Source: Caldithrix sp.
GTDB taxonomy: Bacteria > Zhuqueibacterota > Zhuqueibacteria > Oceanimicrobiales > Oceanimicrobiaceae
DNA length: 40,866 nucleotides
Reading direction: 5' to 3'
NCBI GenBank assembly: GCA_004356825.1
Contig: SMXC01000108.1
Span: forward strand, 1-40,866
Made by a program: the position numbers and the translations under genes. This document shows positions 25,350-33,832 of this stretch, in pieces; within the stretch, counting starts at the first letter, position 1, and the number at the start of each line of letters is the position of its first letter. The notes under the pieces were generated by a model, which worked only from the letters and a program-made list of their open reading frames with translations, did not search any database and was not told the origin of the DNA.

Positions 25350-26771
25350 ATGACATATTCTGAATTGCTTAGGTTTTTTATGGAAAAAATCAAAGTTAAA
25401 TCCTTACCAGTTTTCTACCACTTCATTCGCTGCGTCATTAAATTTGCCATGTCGATTTTTTTTCAGAAGATTGAATTGCAAAATGGTGAAAACGTTCCTG
25501 CGCACGGCCCGGTGATTTTTGTAGCTAATCACCCCAATTCTATTATGGATGCGCTGGTCATGGGGCTGGTCACGAAGCGGAAAGTAAACTACATCGGGCA
25601 CAGCGGCTTATTTTCGAATAAACTCAAGAGTTGGTTTTTGAGAAGCTGCGGGGTCATTCCGATCTACCGCCGTGAGGATGCACCCGGCCAAATGGATCAA
25701 AATGTCTTCGCGTTCCAGGCATGCTATGAAGTCCTGGAGAGTGGAGAAACAATCGGCATCTTTCCCGAGGGCACCAGCGACATGTTCAGGAAAGTCAAGA
25801 AAGTAAAAACGGGCGCGGCCCGGATTGCCCTTGAAACAGAAAAAAGAAATAATTACCAACTTGGTCTGAAAGTGATTCCGATTGGCCTGTATTTTTTTTC
25901 ACGCAGCCGGTTTCGCAGCAAAGTTTTGATGAATGTTGGTGAACCGGTTAAACTGGAATCGTATTTTGAGGTAAACAAAGAAGATAACCCAGAAGCTGTA
26001 CAAAGACTTACTGAGGAAATTCAACAAAGTCTCGAAGCGTTAACCGTCAACATCCGCCACGAGGAGCTTGATGATTTTGTGAAGGATATTGAAGTTCTTT
26101 ACGGCGACGAATTAAAAACCGATTCTCCCGACTTGCAGGAGGTATCCGAAGAAACTGTTGCGGATTTCCTTGTGACTCAGAAAATTGCCGATTGCGTGGA
26201 ATATTATTATGAGCATGATCTCGAGAGAGTGCGCAATTTTCAGGCGGAAATCAGTGCATATAAACGCAAACTCAAATGGCTTCGTTTAAGGGACAATATG
26301 ATAAAGGAGAAGACCACATTCTCTCAAATGGTTAAGAATAGCGCTGTAACATTTGTTAGATCCCTGATTGGTCTGCCGCTTGCTTTATATGGAACTGTTA
26401 ACAACGTCATTCCGTATGTTCTTGCCGAGAATCTTGCCAAGAAATTTGTTGACGAACGCACTAAAATCTTATCTGCACTATTAATTGGCGGCGGAATCGC
26501 CTTTATTCTCTTTTATTCGGTGCAAGTCTTTGCTGTTTGGTTTTACCTGGGGAAACTTTGGGCCGTGGTTTACCTGATAAGTTTACCCATTAGCGGTTTT
26601 TTTGCTTTGGCATATTTTAAACAAATCCGACAGGAACAGGAGCGAATTAGTTTGTCTTTTTTCCTTTTTACCAACCGTCAGTTGTTTAATCGAATGCGCA
26701 GGGAGCGAAAAAGGCTTATTTTAAAGATGGATGAAATTAGAGATGAATACCGGCAATTGATGGGAATTTGA
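25350..26771 (+). CDS. PlsC-like 1-acyl-glycerol-3-phosphate acyltransferase with C-terminal membrane region
   Basis: In this 473-residue protein the PlsC/LPLAT domain occupies about residues 30-220. The His/Asp motif is NHPNSIMDAL, with GVIPIYRRED next, the acceptor motif FPEGTSD, and later VIPIGLYF. A helical middle region and two membrane segments (about 378-398 and 402-422) follow, with a basic C-terminus. The His-Asp spacing is five residues, as seen in some glycerol-phosphate acyltransferase relatives. The family moves acyl groups to glycerolipid precursors at the membrane. The start may be 25350 or the ATG at 25380; neither has a strong ribosome site. Confidence 0.88.
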   Translation: MTYSELLRFFMEKIKVKSLPVFYHFIRCVIKFAMSIFFQKIELQNGENVPAHGPVIFVANHPNSIMDALVMGLVTKRKVNYIGHSGLFSNKLKSWFLRSCGVIPIYRREDAPGQMDQNVFAFQACYEVLESGETIGIFPEGTSDMFRKVKKVKTGAARIALETEKRNNYQLGLKVIPIGLYFFSRSRFRSKVLMNVGEPVKLESYFEVNKEDNPEAVQRLTEEIQQSLEALTVNIRHEELDDFVKDIEVLYGDELKTDSPDLQEVSEETVADFLVTQKIADCVEYYYEHDLERVRNFQAEISAYKRKLKWLRLRDNMIKEKTTFSQMVKNSAVTFVRSLIGLPLALYGTVNNVIPYVLAENLAKKFVDERTKILSALLIGGGIAFILFYSVQVFAVWFYLGKLWAVVYLISLPISGFFALAYFKQIRQEQERISLSFFLFTNRQLFNRMRRERKRLILKMDEIRDEYRQLMGI

Positions 26772-26910
26772 CCGGCTAAAGCAACCAATAAGGTGAGTAA
26801 CCTGAATGGAATGTTAAAGTGTTAAAGTATTTTATAATCAAGTTGATTGGTAGCAAAGTCTACGCAAACAGCCGACGTAAATCTAAAAAGCTAACAGCCG
26901 GTACTAAAAA

Positions 26911-27630
26911 GTGACTGAGAAACCGAATTTTTTTGATAACGTTACGCTGCAGGCAATTTTGGGCGATTTGGGTCACGTCGTGGCTTTGGAAAGATGGGGC
27001 CCTAAAATCAGCCAGCGAGTCATCTGGCGGGCACCGATTCATGAGCGCAAAATTGCCTTAACATTTGATGACGGACCTCACCCGGTTTATACCCCAAAGA
27101 TTCTGGAAGTATTAGAGCGATTTAAAGTTCCTGCCACATTTTTCTTAATTGGAAAACATGTGCAAAACAATTTAACTCTCGCCAGGGAAACCGTTCGGGC
27201 CGGACATGAGGTCGGCAATCATACTTTTACGCATCGACGGCTGTGGCGGCTCACAGATATAAATATGTTTGACGAAATCAAACGAACCGATGAATTGCTA
27301 AGAAATTTGAATGGCGTTGCCCCAAGGTTTTTACGCCCGCCGATGGGGGCTTTTTCAAAAAGGGTGCTAAATAACGTAGAGAGCGCCGGATATAAAACCG
27401 TTATTGGAAATGTCTATCCACGCGATTCACATTTACCGAGCAAAGAAAAAATTTTAAGCAGAGTGCTGAGTCGGATCATTAAAGGTTCGATCATTATTTT
27501 GCACGATGGTGGCAATACAAATCACCTGGATCGCAGCCGGACGATCTGGGCTGCTGAAAGATTTATTCCTCAATTGCAGGAGCGCGGGTTTGAGTTTGTG
27601 ACGCTTTCTGATCTGTTAGGTCACATTTAA
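26911..27630 (+). CDS. Polysaccharide deacetylase family protein (NodB-type)
   Basis: This 239-residue protein has the CE4/NodB motifs in order: TFDDGPHP (catalytic Asp pair, about residues 50-57), NHTFTH (metal-binding histidines, about 105-110), RPPMGAFS (about 142-149) and IILHDGG (about 202-208). Members remove acetyl groups from amino sugars in peptidoglycan, chitin or capsule glycans. There is no signal peptide. The GTG at 26911 is two codons after an in-frame stop, so it is the first possible start. Confidence 0.93.
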   Translation: MTEKPNFFDNVTLQAILGDLGHVVALERWGPKISQRVIWRAPIHERKIALTFDDGPHPVYTPKILEVLERFKVPATFFLIGKHVQNNLTLARETVRAGHEVGNHTFTHRRLWRLTDINMFDEIKRTDELLRNLNGVAPRFLRPPMGAFSKRVLNNVESAGYKTVIGNVYPRDSHLPSKEKILSRVLSRIIKGSIIILHDGGNTNHLDRSRTIWAAERFIPQLQERGFEFVTLSDLLGHI

Positions 27631-27657
27631 CTCGTTTGTTTAAGGTTACAAGGCAGA

Positions 27658-27818
27658 ATTGACCGAAAACATAATTTTTTCTGTCTTTGCGAGCGTTTCT
27701 CAGCGAAGCAATCTACCTGATTGGGCAGTCGTGAGATTGCTTCTGCAAAAGCATGTCCCTGAGCCAGGCCGAAGGAAAGCCTCACAAAGACGGGCCATAT
27801 CTAACGTTTTCGGTCAAT
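27658..27818. repeat. Composite palindrome: GACCGAAAAC ends around family 1 repeat copy 3
   Basis: ATTGACCGAAAAC (27658-27670) is exactly mirrored at 27806-27818. Inside, 27683-27792 is the third copy of the repeat seen at 5003 and 9847 (GTCTTTGCGAGCG ... CTCACAAAGACG). It also contains a catgtccctgagccaggccgaagg tract similar to the centre of the 21042-21180 element. Confidence 0.7.
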
Positions 27819-27917
27819 CACGAATTGTTTTTAAGACCATATTCCAAATCAATAATTATTCTGACAATTAATCATTCTGCCAATTTCGTTTTGTGTCACA
27901 ATAAATGTAGGATTAAT

Positions 27918-29618
27918 TTGATAAATAGAAGATTTATATTATTTACACTAAAATTGTTTTATTTAGTCAGCTGCGCCAGCCAGGTCCCTCCCTCCGGCGG
28001 CCCGGTGGACAAAACTCCGCCCACCATTATAAACGCCATCCCTGAAAATAAAGCGACCTTGGTTCCGTTGGATCAACAAATCGAGTTCGAATTCAGCGAG
28101 GCAATGACCCGCAAAGGTTCCGAGAAAGCCGTGTTTATTTCGCCGGATCCCGGGGACAGGGTAAGACTCAAATGGAAGGGGCGCAGACTTCGCATTGAAT
28201 TTAGCGATTCACTTAAAATCAACCGCACCTATGTCATTACGCTTGGGACTGATCTCAAGGATGCGCATAATAATTCCTTAACTGCATCTTATACCCTGGC
28301 TTTTTCCACTGGGCCAGAACTCAGCGATGGTAAAATGAGCGGCCGTGTTTTTACCGATGAAAAAGCCAAAGGAATCCTGATTTGGGCATACATTCTTGAG
28401 GAAAGCAAAGACCCGAACCCCGGTCAAAAGGGCGGCGATTATATCACTCAAACCGACGCACAGGGAAAATTTGAGCTTACCAATCTCTCCGAAGGGCTTT
28501 ACCGCCTATTCGCTATTCGTGACGCGGATAACAATCGTTTTTATGAGACCGGCTTCGATGGAATCGGAGTGACATCCCGAGATATTCTGCTCACCAAAGA
28601 TAGTTTGGCAGTATCGGATATTCACTTTAAAGTCGTTACAGTCGATACCATCGGGCCGGCGCTGGTTTCCATTTCAACTCAGGACAACGCTCATTTGATG
28701 CTAACATTTGATGAAGAATTATCCCCGGAAACTCTTGATGATATTGATCATTACAAAGTGCGCGTGAAAGACTCGAAGGGTGAGGATACGCTTGCCATTC
28801 GTTTCGCCTACTTAAATGAGTTAGATCAAAAAGTGATTATGATAATCACTGAGCCGCAAACATCAAGAATTGAATATGAAATTGGGGTTCAAAACATAAC
28901 AGATCTATATGGAAATCTCGTCGATTCAAAATTTAATTCGGCGGAGTTTGTCGGCAGCGCTTTGCCCGACACGTTTAAACCGAAAATTGTCTCCACTACT
29001 CCTGCTGATAGCGCTCAGGCAGTTTTTCTGAATTCAATGATAGCTGTTTACTTCAATGAGCCGATGCACCGTGAGTCATTTGAGCGAAGTTTCTATCTCA
29101 GGGATTCCACCGGTCTTGATGTTCCGGGAACATTTGATTGGCCGACGCCGGCCTCAGTTAAATTTAAGCCGGCGAATTTTTTGCAGAGTTCAGTCACTTA
29201 TCGGGCGATCGTTAAACTTGATTCCATTTTTGATCTCGCCGGAAATGCCGCGGCTGATAGTACTTTTCAATTCCATTTCACTACTTTAAACGCCGACACA
29301 CTTTCTTCTCTTTCCGGGACTGTGGTTGAGCCGGATTCGACGGCCAATGGCAGAATATTTTTGAAGGCACAACAGAATACCAAAGATGGGCAAACATACG
29401 AGATTCAATTAAACGAACCCGGGCCGTATGAGTTTAGCGGGATTTTGCCCGGCACCTACTCTATAGAAGGGTTTCGAGATAGAGATAATAATGGAGAATA
29501 TAGTTTTGGGCTGGCGTTTCCGTTTCAACCGGCGGAACGGTTCGCGGTTTATCCGGATACAATAAAGGTCAGGTCACGTTGGCCCAATGAAGGGAACGAT
29601 CTCGTATTCAAGAAGTAA
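27918..29618 (+). CDS. Ig-like (Big_5) domain lipoprotein
   Basis: This protein of about 566 residues starts at TTG 27918, with TAGGA just upstream. The frame is open further left, but that part runs through a repeat element and has no signal. From 27918 the protein begins with a basic signal peptide ending in YLVSCASQ (lipobox, Cys19), then PPSGGPVDKTPP, the typical start of FCB surface lipoproteins. Two Big_5-type Ig-like domains follow (TIINAIPENKATLVPLDQQI and KIVSTTPADSAQAVFLN). Between and after them are carboxypeptidase-regulatory-like modules (YRLFAIRDADNNRFYE, IEGFRDRDNNGEYSFG). The role is probably structural or adhesive at the outer membrane. Confidence 0.82.
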   Translation: MINRRFILFTLKLFYLVSCASQVPPSGGPVDKTPPTIINAIPENKATLVPLDQQIEFEFSEAMTRKGSEKAVFISPDPGDRVRLKWKGRRLRIEFSDSLKINRTYVITLGTDLKDAHNNSLTASYTLAFSTGPELSDGKMSGRVFTDEKAKGILIWAYILEESKDPNPGQKGGDYITQTDAQGKFELTNLSEGLYRLFAIRDADNNRFYETGFDGIGVTSRDILLTKDSLAVSDIHFKVVTVDTIGPALVSISTQDNAHLMLTFDEELSPETLDDIDHYKVRVKDSKGEDTLAIRFAYLNELDQKVIMIITEPQTSRIEYEIGVQNITDLYGNLVDSKFNSAEFVGSALPDTFKPKIVSTTPADSAQAVFLNSMIAVYFNEPMHRESFERSFYLRDSTGLDVPGTFDWPTPASVKFKPANFLQSSVTYRAIVKLDSIFDLAGNAAADSTFQFHFTTLNADTLSSLSGTVVEPDSTANGRIFLKAQQNTKDGQTYEIQLNEPGPYEFSGILPGTYSIEGFRDRDNNGEYSFGLAFPFQPAERFAVYPDTIKVRSRWPNEGNDLVFKK

Positions 29619-29911
29619 ATTAAATTTTAAAGTAATTTTAAATAAAAGGATCATCTGAGAATTAGTTGCAAGAATCAGAAAAAGTTTAACAGCGAAGAAC
29701 ACTGAACCTGACTTGGGAATCCGTTCTGCTTGCAGAACAATACTTGTAGATTGAGTCAACTACCCGGGCTGAAACATAGTATCTTCAAAATCGATATCAT
29801 CAGTGTGCTTCGGGTTAACATTTTTATTTTCAAAAAAAATGAGTTGAGTCAAAACTCCTGCAGCTCTTTTTCAGAAGAACCCAATTAAAGACCTCTAAAA
29901 GGAGAACCAGA

Positions 29912-31180
29912 ATGAAGAAATGGATTTTATTTAGTTTTATCTTTACGCTGCCATTTGCTGCTTTCGCAGCGCCGGATGAGCAATCTGATTACACAAGCTA
30001 TATCGGCGCACTTGAAGAGCTCAACAATAAAAAGTTCTCAAAAATAATCATCAAAGAATTGAATGACTATTTGCACCGGTTCCCCAGCGCCGATAATCTC
30101 GATGACATTCACTTCAAAATTGCCACATTGTATTCAGATCGAAAGGACAAAGTTCGTTCTTTCTTCACCAACCTGGAGGTGATTTACCTTTACCCTAATT
30201 CAAGACATGTGCCGATTGCAAAGGACCGGGTTCGGGTCCTGCTGCTGCAGGAAAAGAAGTTCCGTCCGTTGAAAGATAAAGTGGAGACAGTGTTAAACCC
30301 GGCAACCAGAGATTCTACCACTGAGAGCGCTTATTTTGCCTTTATTGGTGATATGGTTTTGTATGATTTGAAATCAATCCGGAAATTAACGATTGCGGCC
30401 TGCGAAAAATTTCTGCAAACCAATCCTGAAATGCCCCGTGCTGATGCTGTACTATTCTGGCAAGCGCAGTTACTTGAAAAAGATAAGCGGGCTGCCGAGG
30501 CGATTGCTGAATTGCTGCAGCTGACTTATTTATATAGAAACAGTGTTTTTGCAACCGCCAGTAAATTAAAAATGGCAGAGATCTTTACTGGCAGGCTTAA
30601 AATGCACGATAAGGCTATGTTTGCTCTGGAGGAATTTATTTTAGAGTTCCCGGAGGATCCACAGGCGCCGTATGCGCAATTTAAGTTGGCTCAGATCATC
30701 GAAAAAAAGAAAAAGAAACCCCTTGAGGCGCTCGAGGCTTACAAAGCGGTGGCTAAAAATTTTCCCGGGAGCGTTGAGGCAGTTCCGGCACTTTTTGAAG
30801 CGGCCCGGCTTTATGAGGATAAGTTTAAGGAATATGATCAGGCCATCCGAATTTACACGGAAGTGGTTCGGGATTTTCCAGAGGATATTAAAGCCCCACA
30901 TGCTTTGGCGGAGGCCGCACGCATTTATGAAAAGCGTTTAAAGGATTATTTCAATGCGGCAAACGTTTTTTTTAAAGTTTACGGCCACTACCCTGAAAGC
31001 AATATCGCTGCCGAGTCTCTGTTCGCAGCAGCAGATATTAATGAAAAAAAATTAAAAGATTATGACAAAGCTATCATGTATTATCGATTCGTTGTCGAGC
31101 AATATCCGGATAAAAAGGTCGCTTCGAAAGCAAGCAAACGGATTGTGAAGTTGTCAAAAAATTTGGCAAATTTAAAATGA
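29912..31180 (+). CDS. Periplasmic TPR-repeat protein
   Basis: This 422-residue protein has a signal peptide (WILFSFIFTLPFAAFAAPDE). The remainder is a chain of TPR-like repeats of about 36 residues, best seen in FPEDPQAPYAQFKLAQIIEK, FPGSVEAVPALFEAARLYED and FPEDIKAPHALAEAARIYEK. The pattern resembles BamD/YbgF-type TPR proteins of the envelope. AAAAGGAGAA lies about seven bases before the ATG, a strong ribosome site. It probably scaffolds an envelope complex; partners are unknown. Confidence 0.85.
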   Translation: MKKWILFSFIFTLPFAAFAAPDEQSDYTSYIGALEELNNKKFSKIIIKELNDYLHRFPSADNLDDIHFKIATLYSDRKDKVRSFFTNLEVIYLYPNSRHVPIAKDRVRVLLLQEKKFRPLKDKVETVLNPATRDSTTESAYFAFIGDMVLYDLKSIRKLTIAACEKFLQTNPEMPRADAVLFWQAQLLEKDKRAAEAIAELLQLTYLYRNSVFATASKLKMAEIFTGRLKMHDKAMFALEEFILEFPEDPQAPYAQFKLAQIIEKKKKKPLEALEAYKAVAKNFPGSVEAVPALFEAARLYEDKFKEYDQAIRIYTEVVRDFPEDIKAPHALAEAARIYEKRLKDYFNAANVFFKVYGHYPESNIAAESLFAAADINEKKLKDYDKAIMYYRFVVEQYPDKKVASKASKRIVKLSKNLANLK

Positions 31181-31230
31181 TACTTTATGAAATAATGAAA
31201 TATTTAGACTGGGAGCTCTCTTTTTCATCA

Positions 31231-31825
31231 TAGTATCAATTAGATTATGGAACGCATCGCCGACAACCGATGAGAAAACTGTTTGGTCCACAAGATTCAC
31301 CAGGCTGTAAAAATGCCGGCATCAAACCGGTTGCCGTAACCCGGCAGTTATTTGAATTAGTTCGATGAAGCAAAAAAGTTTCCAGGTTTACGAATGGCGT
31401 ATTTGATATTTCGCAGGTCTCTCTGGATAAAATCTGGAAATTCGATGGTTCAATGAATTGTGAGTGATATGGCCGTGGTGACTTCGGGCACCTATGAGAA
31501 ATTTTTTGAAATCAATGACAAGAAATATTCAGACATCATTGATCCGCGAACGGGGTATCCGGCGACCGGAACAAAAAGCGTGACAATTGTTTGCCCCGAT
31601 GCCGAGTTGGCGGATGCATTGGCCACGGCGGTTTTTATCCTGGGTGAAAAGGAGGGGATTGCTATGATTGATCAATTAAACGGCATTGAATGTTTACTTG
31701 TCAATGAAAAGGACGAGCTCAGGACTTCAAAGAAGTTGAAACTGAACTACTATACTAAAAATGAAGACAGTGAAAGGCAGCAGACTATTAAAATTGTTGG
31801 GCAAACTGAGGTAACCAAAATTTAG
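31231..31825 (+). pseudogene. apbE: Decayed FAD:protein FMN transferase (apbE-like)
   Basis: The second part, an open frame from 31460, reads AVVTSGTYEKFF, SDIIDPRTGYP and ADALATAVFILGE, the clear C-terminal third of ApbE. Upstream, in another frame (31270-31448), GIKPVAVTRQLFELV, then TNGVFDIS and LDKIWKF match the N-terminal third, interrupted by a TGA at 31366-31368. The central part (normally about 70 residues with the DxGGxAKG region) is missing, and the two parts are in different frames. So a stop, a frameshift and an internal deletion are all present. ApbE attaches FMN to flavoproteins such as Nqr/Rnf subunits. The 3' end overlaps the convergent dsbD by four bases. Confidence 0.82.
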
Positions 31826-33606
31826 TTTGTACTTAAGACGCCTTCCATAATTTCCAAAAACTCCTCGGTTGAGAACTTAAGCAGTTCATCAGTGAACCTG
31901 CGGCGCTCATTTCCATTGCCATCAATTAGAATAATTGTCGGCACGCCGTGAACTTTATATTTCATTCTTAAATCTTTCACTCCCAGGGACTTTTCTTTCG
32001 TCAGGTCGGCTTTCAACGCTAAAAAATTTTCTGATTTCTCAATAATTGCCGGCTGGGTAAAAAGTTTCTTTTCAATTTGTTTGCACGGAATACACCAGTC
32101 GGCATAGAAGTCAATCAGGATTGGCTTGCCTTCATTGGCGGCTTGAGCAACCAGCTGCTCAGCGTAAGGCTGCCAATTAACGTGCTCCGTGTTAGACTCG
32201 GTCCAGGCCGAAACCGAGGTCCAAACGCCGAAGAGAATCATCAAAGTACCAATGGCAGGTTTCAGCCCTTTAAACCAGCCGAAACCCGCAGTCGATTTGT
32301 CAAGAAATCCGATTAAAATACCGCCTAAGACAACGGTGCCGGTGAAGAGCGCGACATAAATAAAGTTCGATATCAGCGGATTAATAAAATAAACGGCCAT
32401 TGCAATCATCACCACGCCAAAGACTTTCTTCACCCAAACCATCCACTCTCCGGAGCGCGGCAGGTTTTTGATTGAACTCGAGAAGGTGCCAAGAAAAATA
32501 TAAGGGAATCCTAAACCGAGAGATAAAACAAAGAAAAGCAAAAACCCGGTAAAGGCATCGCCCTTGGCCGCCACGTAAGTCAAAAGACTGAGTACAAATG
32601 GTCCAATACAGGGTGCAGCGACGATTCCAACTGTTAACCCCATAAAAAGCGAACCGAGGACGCCCTGCTTTGACCCGCCGGCCATATTTGACAGGAAAGC
32701 AGGAACCCGGATTTCAAATGCACCGAACATGCTGGCCGCAAACAGTAAAAAAACTCCGGCGATTGCACCCAAGACGAGCGGGTTTTGTAATGAAGATCCC
32801 AGCAACCCGCCGGTCATGGCCGCGACCACGCCTAAAACCGAATAGGTGATCGACATACCGAGGACATATACCAACGCCAGAAAAAAAGACTTGCTGATTT
32901 TCCCGGATGCCTGGCCGACAAAGAAGCTGATCGTGATAGGAATGATTGGGTAAACGCAGGGCGTCAGGTTAAGTAATAAGCCGCCAAGGAAAATAAACCC
33001 GAGCGTTAAAACGAGCCCGCTCTCTGATATAAGTTGGCTGATTTCATTCGTTGAGCGTTCACCCGCCAAGTGGCTCAACTTAAGTTCAAATTCACTTTTA
33101 TTGATTTGGATTACCGGCGCCCCGGCATCAACAATTGAGGTAACGATTTCGAACGATTTTGAGCTCGGGATTAGGCAGGAAACAGCGTTGCATGCCTGGT
33201 AGGAGAAGTCTCCGGAGATTTTCAGCTCACCTGGTAATAAACCTTCGGCCGCTTTTGCTTTCGTCCAAAAGACGACCTCCCCTTCATAAACTGAAAGCGG
33301 TATTTCGGAAAATTCGAATTTCAGCATTTGGCCTTCAGGATAATAGCTCTCACCGAATTCAAAGCCATCTATTTGCGCCAATTCAACGATAGTTGGAATA
33401 AGGAATTCTTCTGCTGGCTTGTGCGAATTGATGTGCCACTCAGGTTCAATCCTGACCTTAACGCCAATTTTAAATTCAGCCCCGGGTCGGATTTTATCCA
33501 CCGATAGAAAGGCTTGGAGGTCTAAGACTTCCTTGCCGCCAAACTGGGCGCTTAATGAATTTATGCAAAGTAAAAGAAGTGCAAAAGTTGTGAAGATCTT
33601 TTTCAA
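31822..33606 (-). CDS. dsbD: Thiol:disulfide interchange protein DsbD
   Basis: This protein of about 594 residues has a signal peptide (FALLLLCINSLSAQ). The periplasmic alpha domain has a Cys pair in YQACNAVSCLIP. The transmembrane domain has eight helices with redox cysteines in LNLTPCVYPIIP and VAAPCIGPF. The C-terminal thioredoxin-like domain has DWCIPCKQIEKKLF. All three DsbD parts are present and all six key cysteines are visible. The protein moves electrons from cytoplasmic thioredoxin to the periplasm for disulfide isomerisation and cytochrome maturation. TTG at 33606 is preferred over 33651 because AAGGAAA lies eight bases upstream and the signal peptide starts there. Confidence 0.95.
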   Translation of the reverse strand: MKKIFTTFALLLLCINSLSAQFGGKEVLDLQAFLSVDKIRPGAEFKIGVKVRIEPEWHINSHKPAEEFLIPTIVELAQIDGFEFGESYYPEGQMLKFEFSEIPLSVYEGEVVFWTKAKAAEGLLPGELKISGDFSYQACNAVSCLIPSSKSFEIVTSIVDAGAPVIQINKSEFELKLSHLAGERSTNEISQLISESGLVLTLGFIFLGGLLLNLTPCVYPIIPITISFFVGQASGKISKSFFLALVYVLGMSITYSVLGVVAAMTGGLLGSSLQNPLVLGAIAGVFLLFAASMFGAFEIRVPAFLSNMAGGSKQGVLGSLFMGLTVGIVAAPCIGPFVLSLLTYVAAKGDAFTGFLLFFVLSLGLGFPYIFLGTFSSSIKNLPRSGEWMVWVKKVFGVVMIAMAVYFINPLISNFIYVALFTGTVVLGGILIGFLDKSTAGFGWFKGLKPAIGTLMILFGVWTSVSAWTESNTEHVNWQPYAEQLVAQAANEGKPILIDFYADWCIPCKQIEKKLFTQPAIIEKSENFLALKADLTKEKSLGVKDLRMKYKVHGVPTIILIDGNGNERRRFTDELLKFSTEEFLEIMEGVLSTN

Positions 33607-33832
33607 TTTTAGATTTCCTTCTGCTTGCTTGGAAACAAATTCTGAGAACAATATAAATATTAATATACAAATTCCAATCTAAGAATCAAACATTGTAACA
33701 ACATAATTGCAGTATTTGTTTCCAAGATTCACAGCTGATTCGAAAAACTTGCTACTTTGACCATCACTGTGTATTTTTCGGGAATCTAAGAAATTTCTAC
33801 AGTGAAGTTTAAATTTCAATTTTGGAGGTTGC

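Noticed and set aside
27753-27917. N-terminal extension of the Ig-like lipoprotein
   Set aside because: The frame is open, but it runs through a palindromic repeat, and the lipobox and ribosome site point to TTG 27918.
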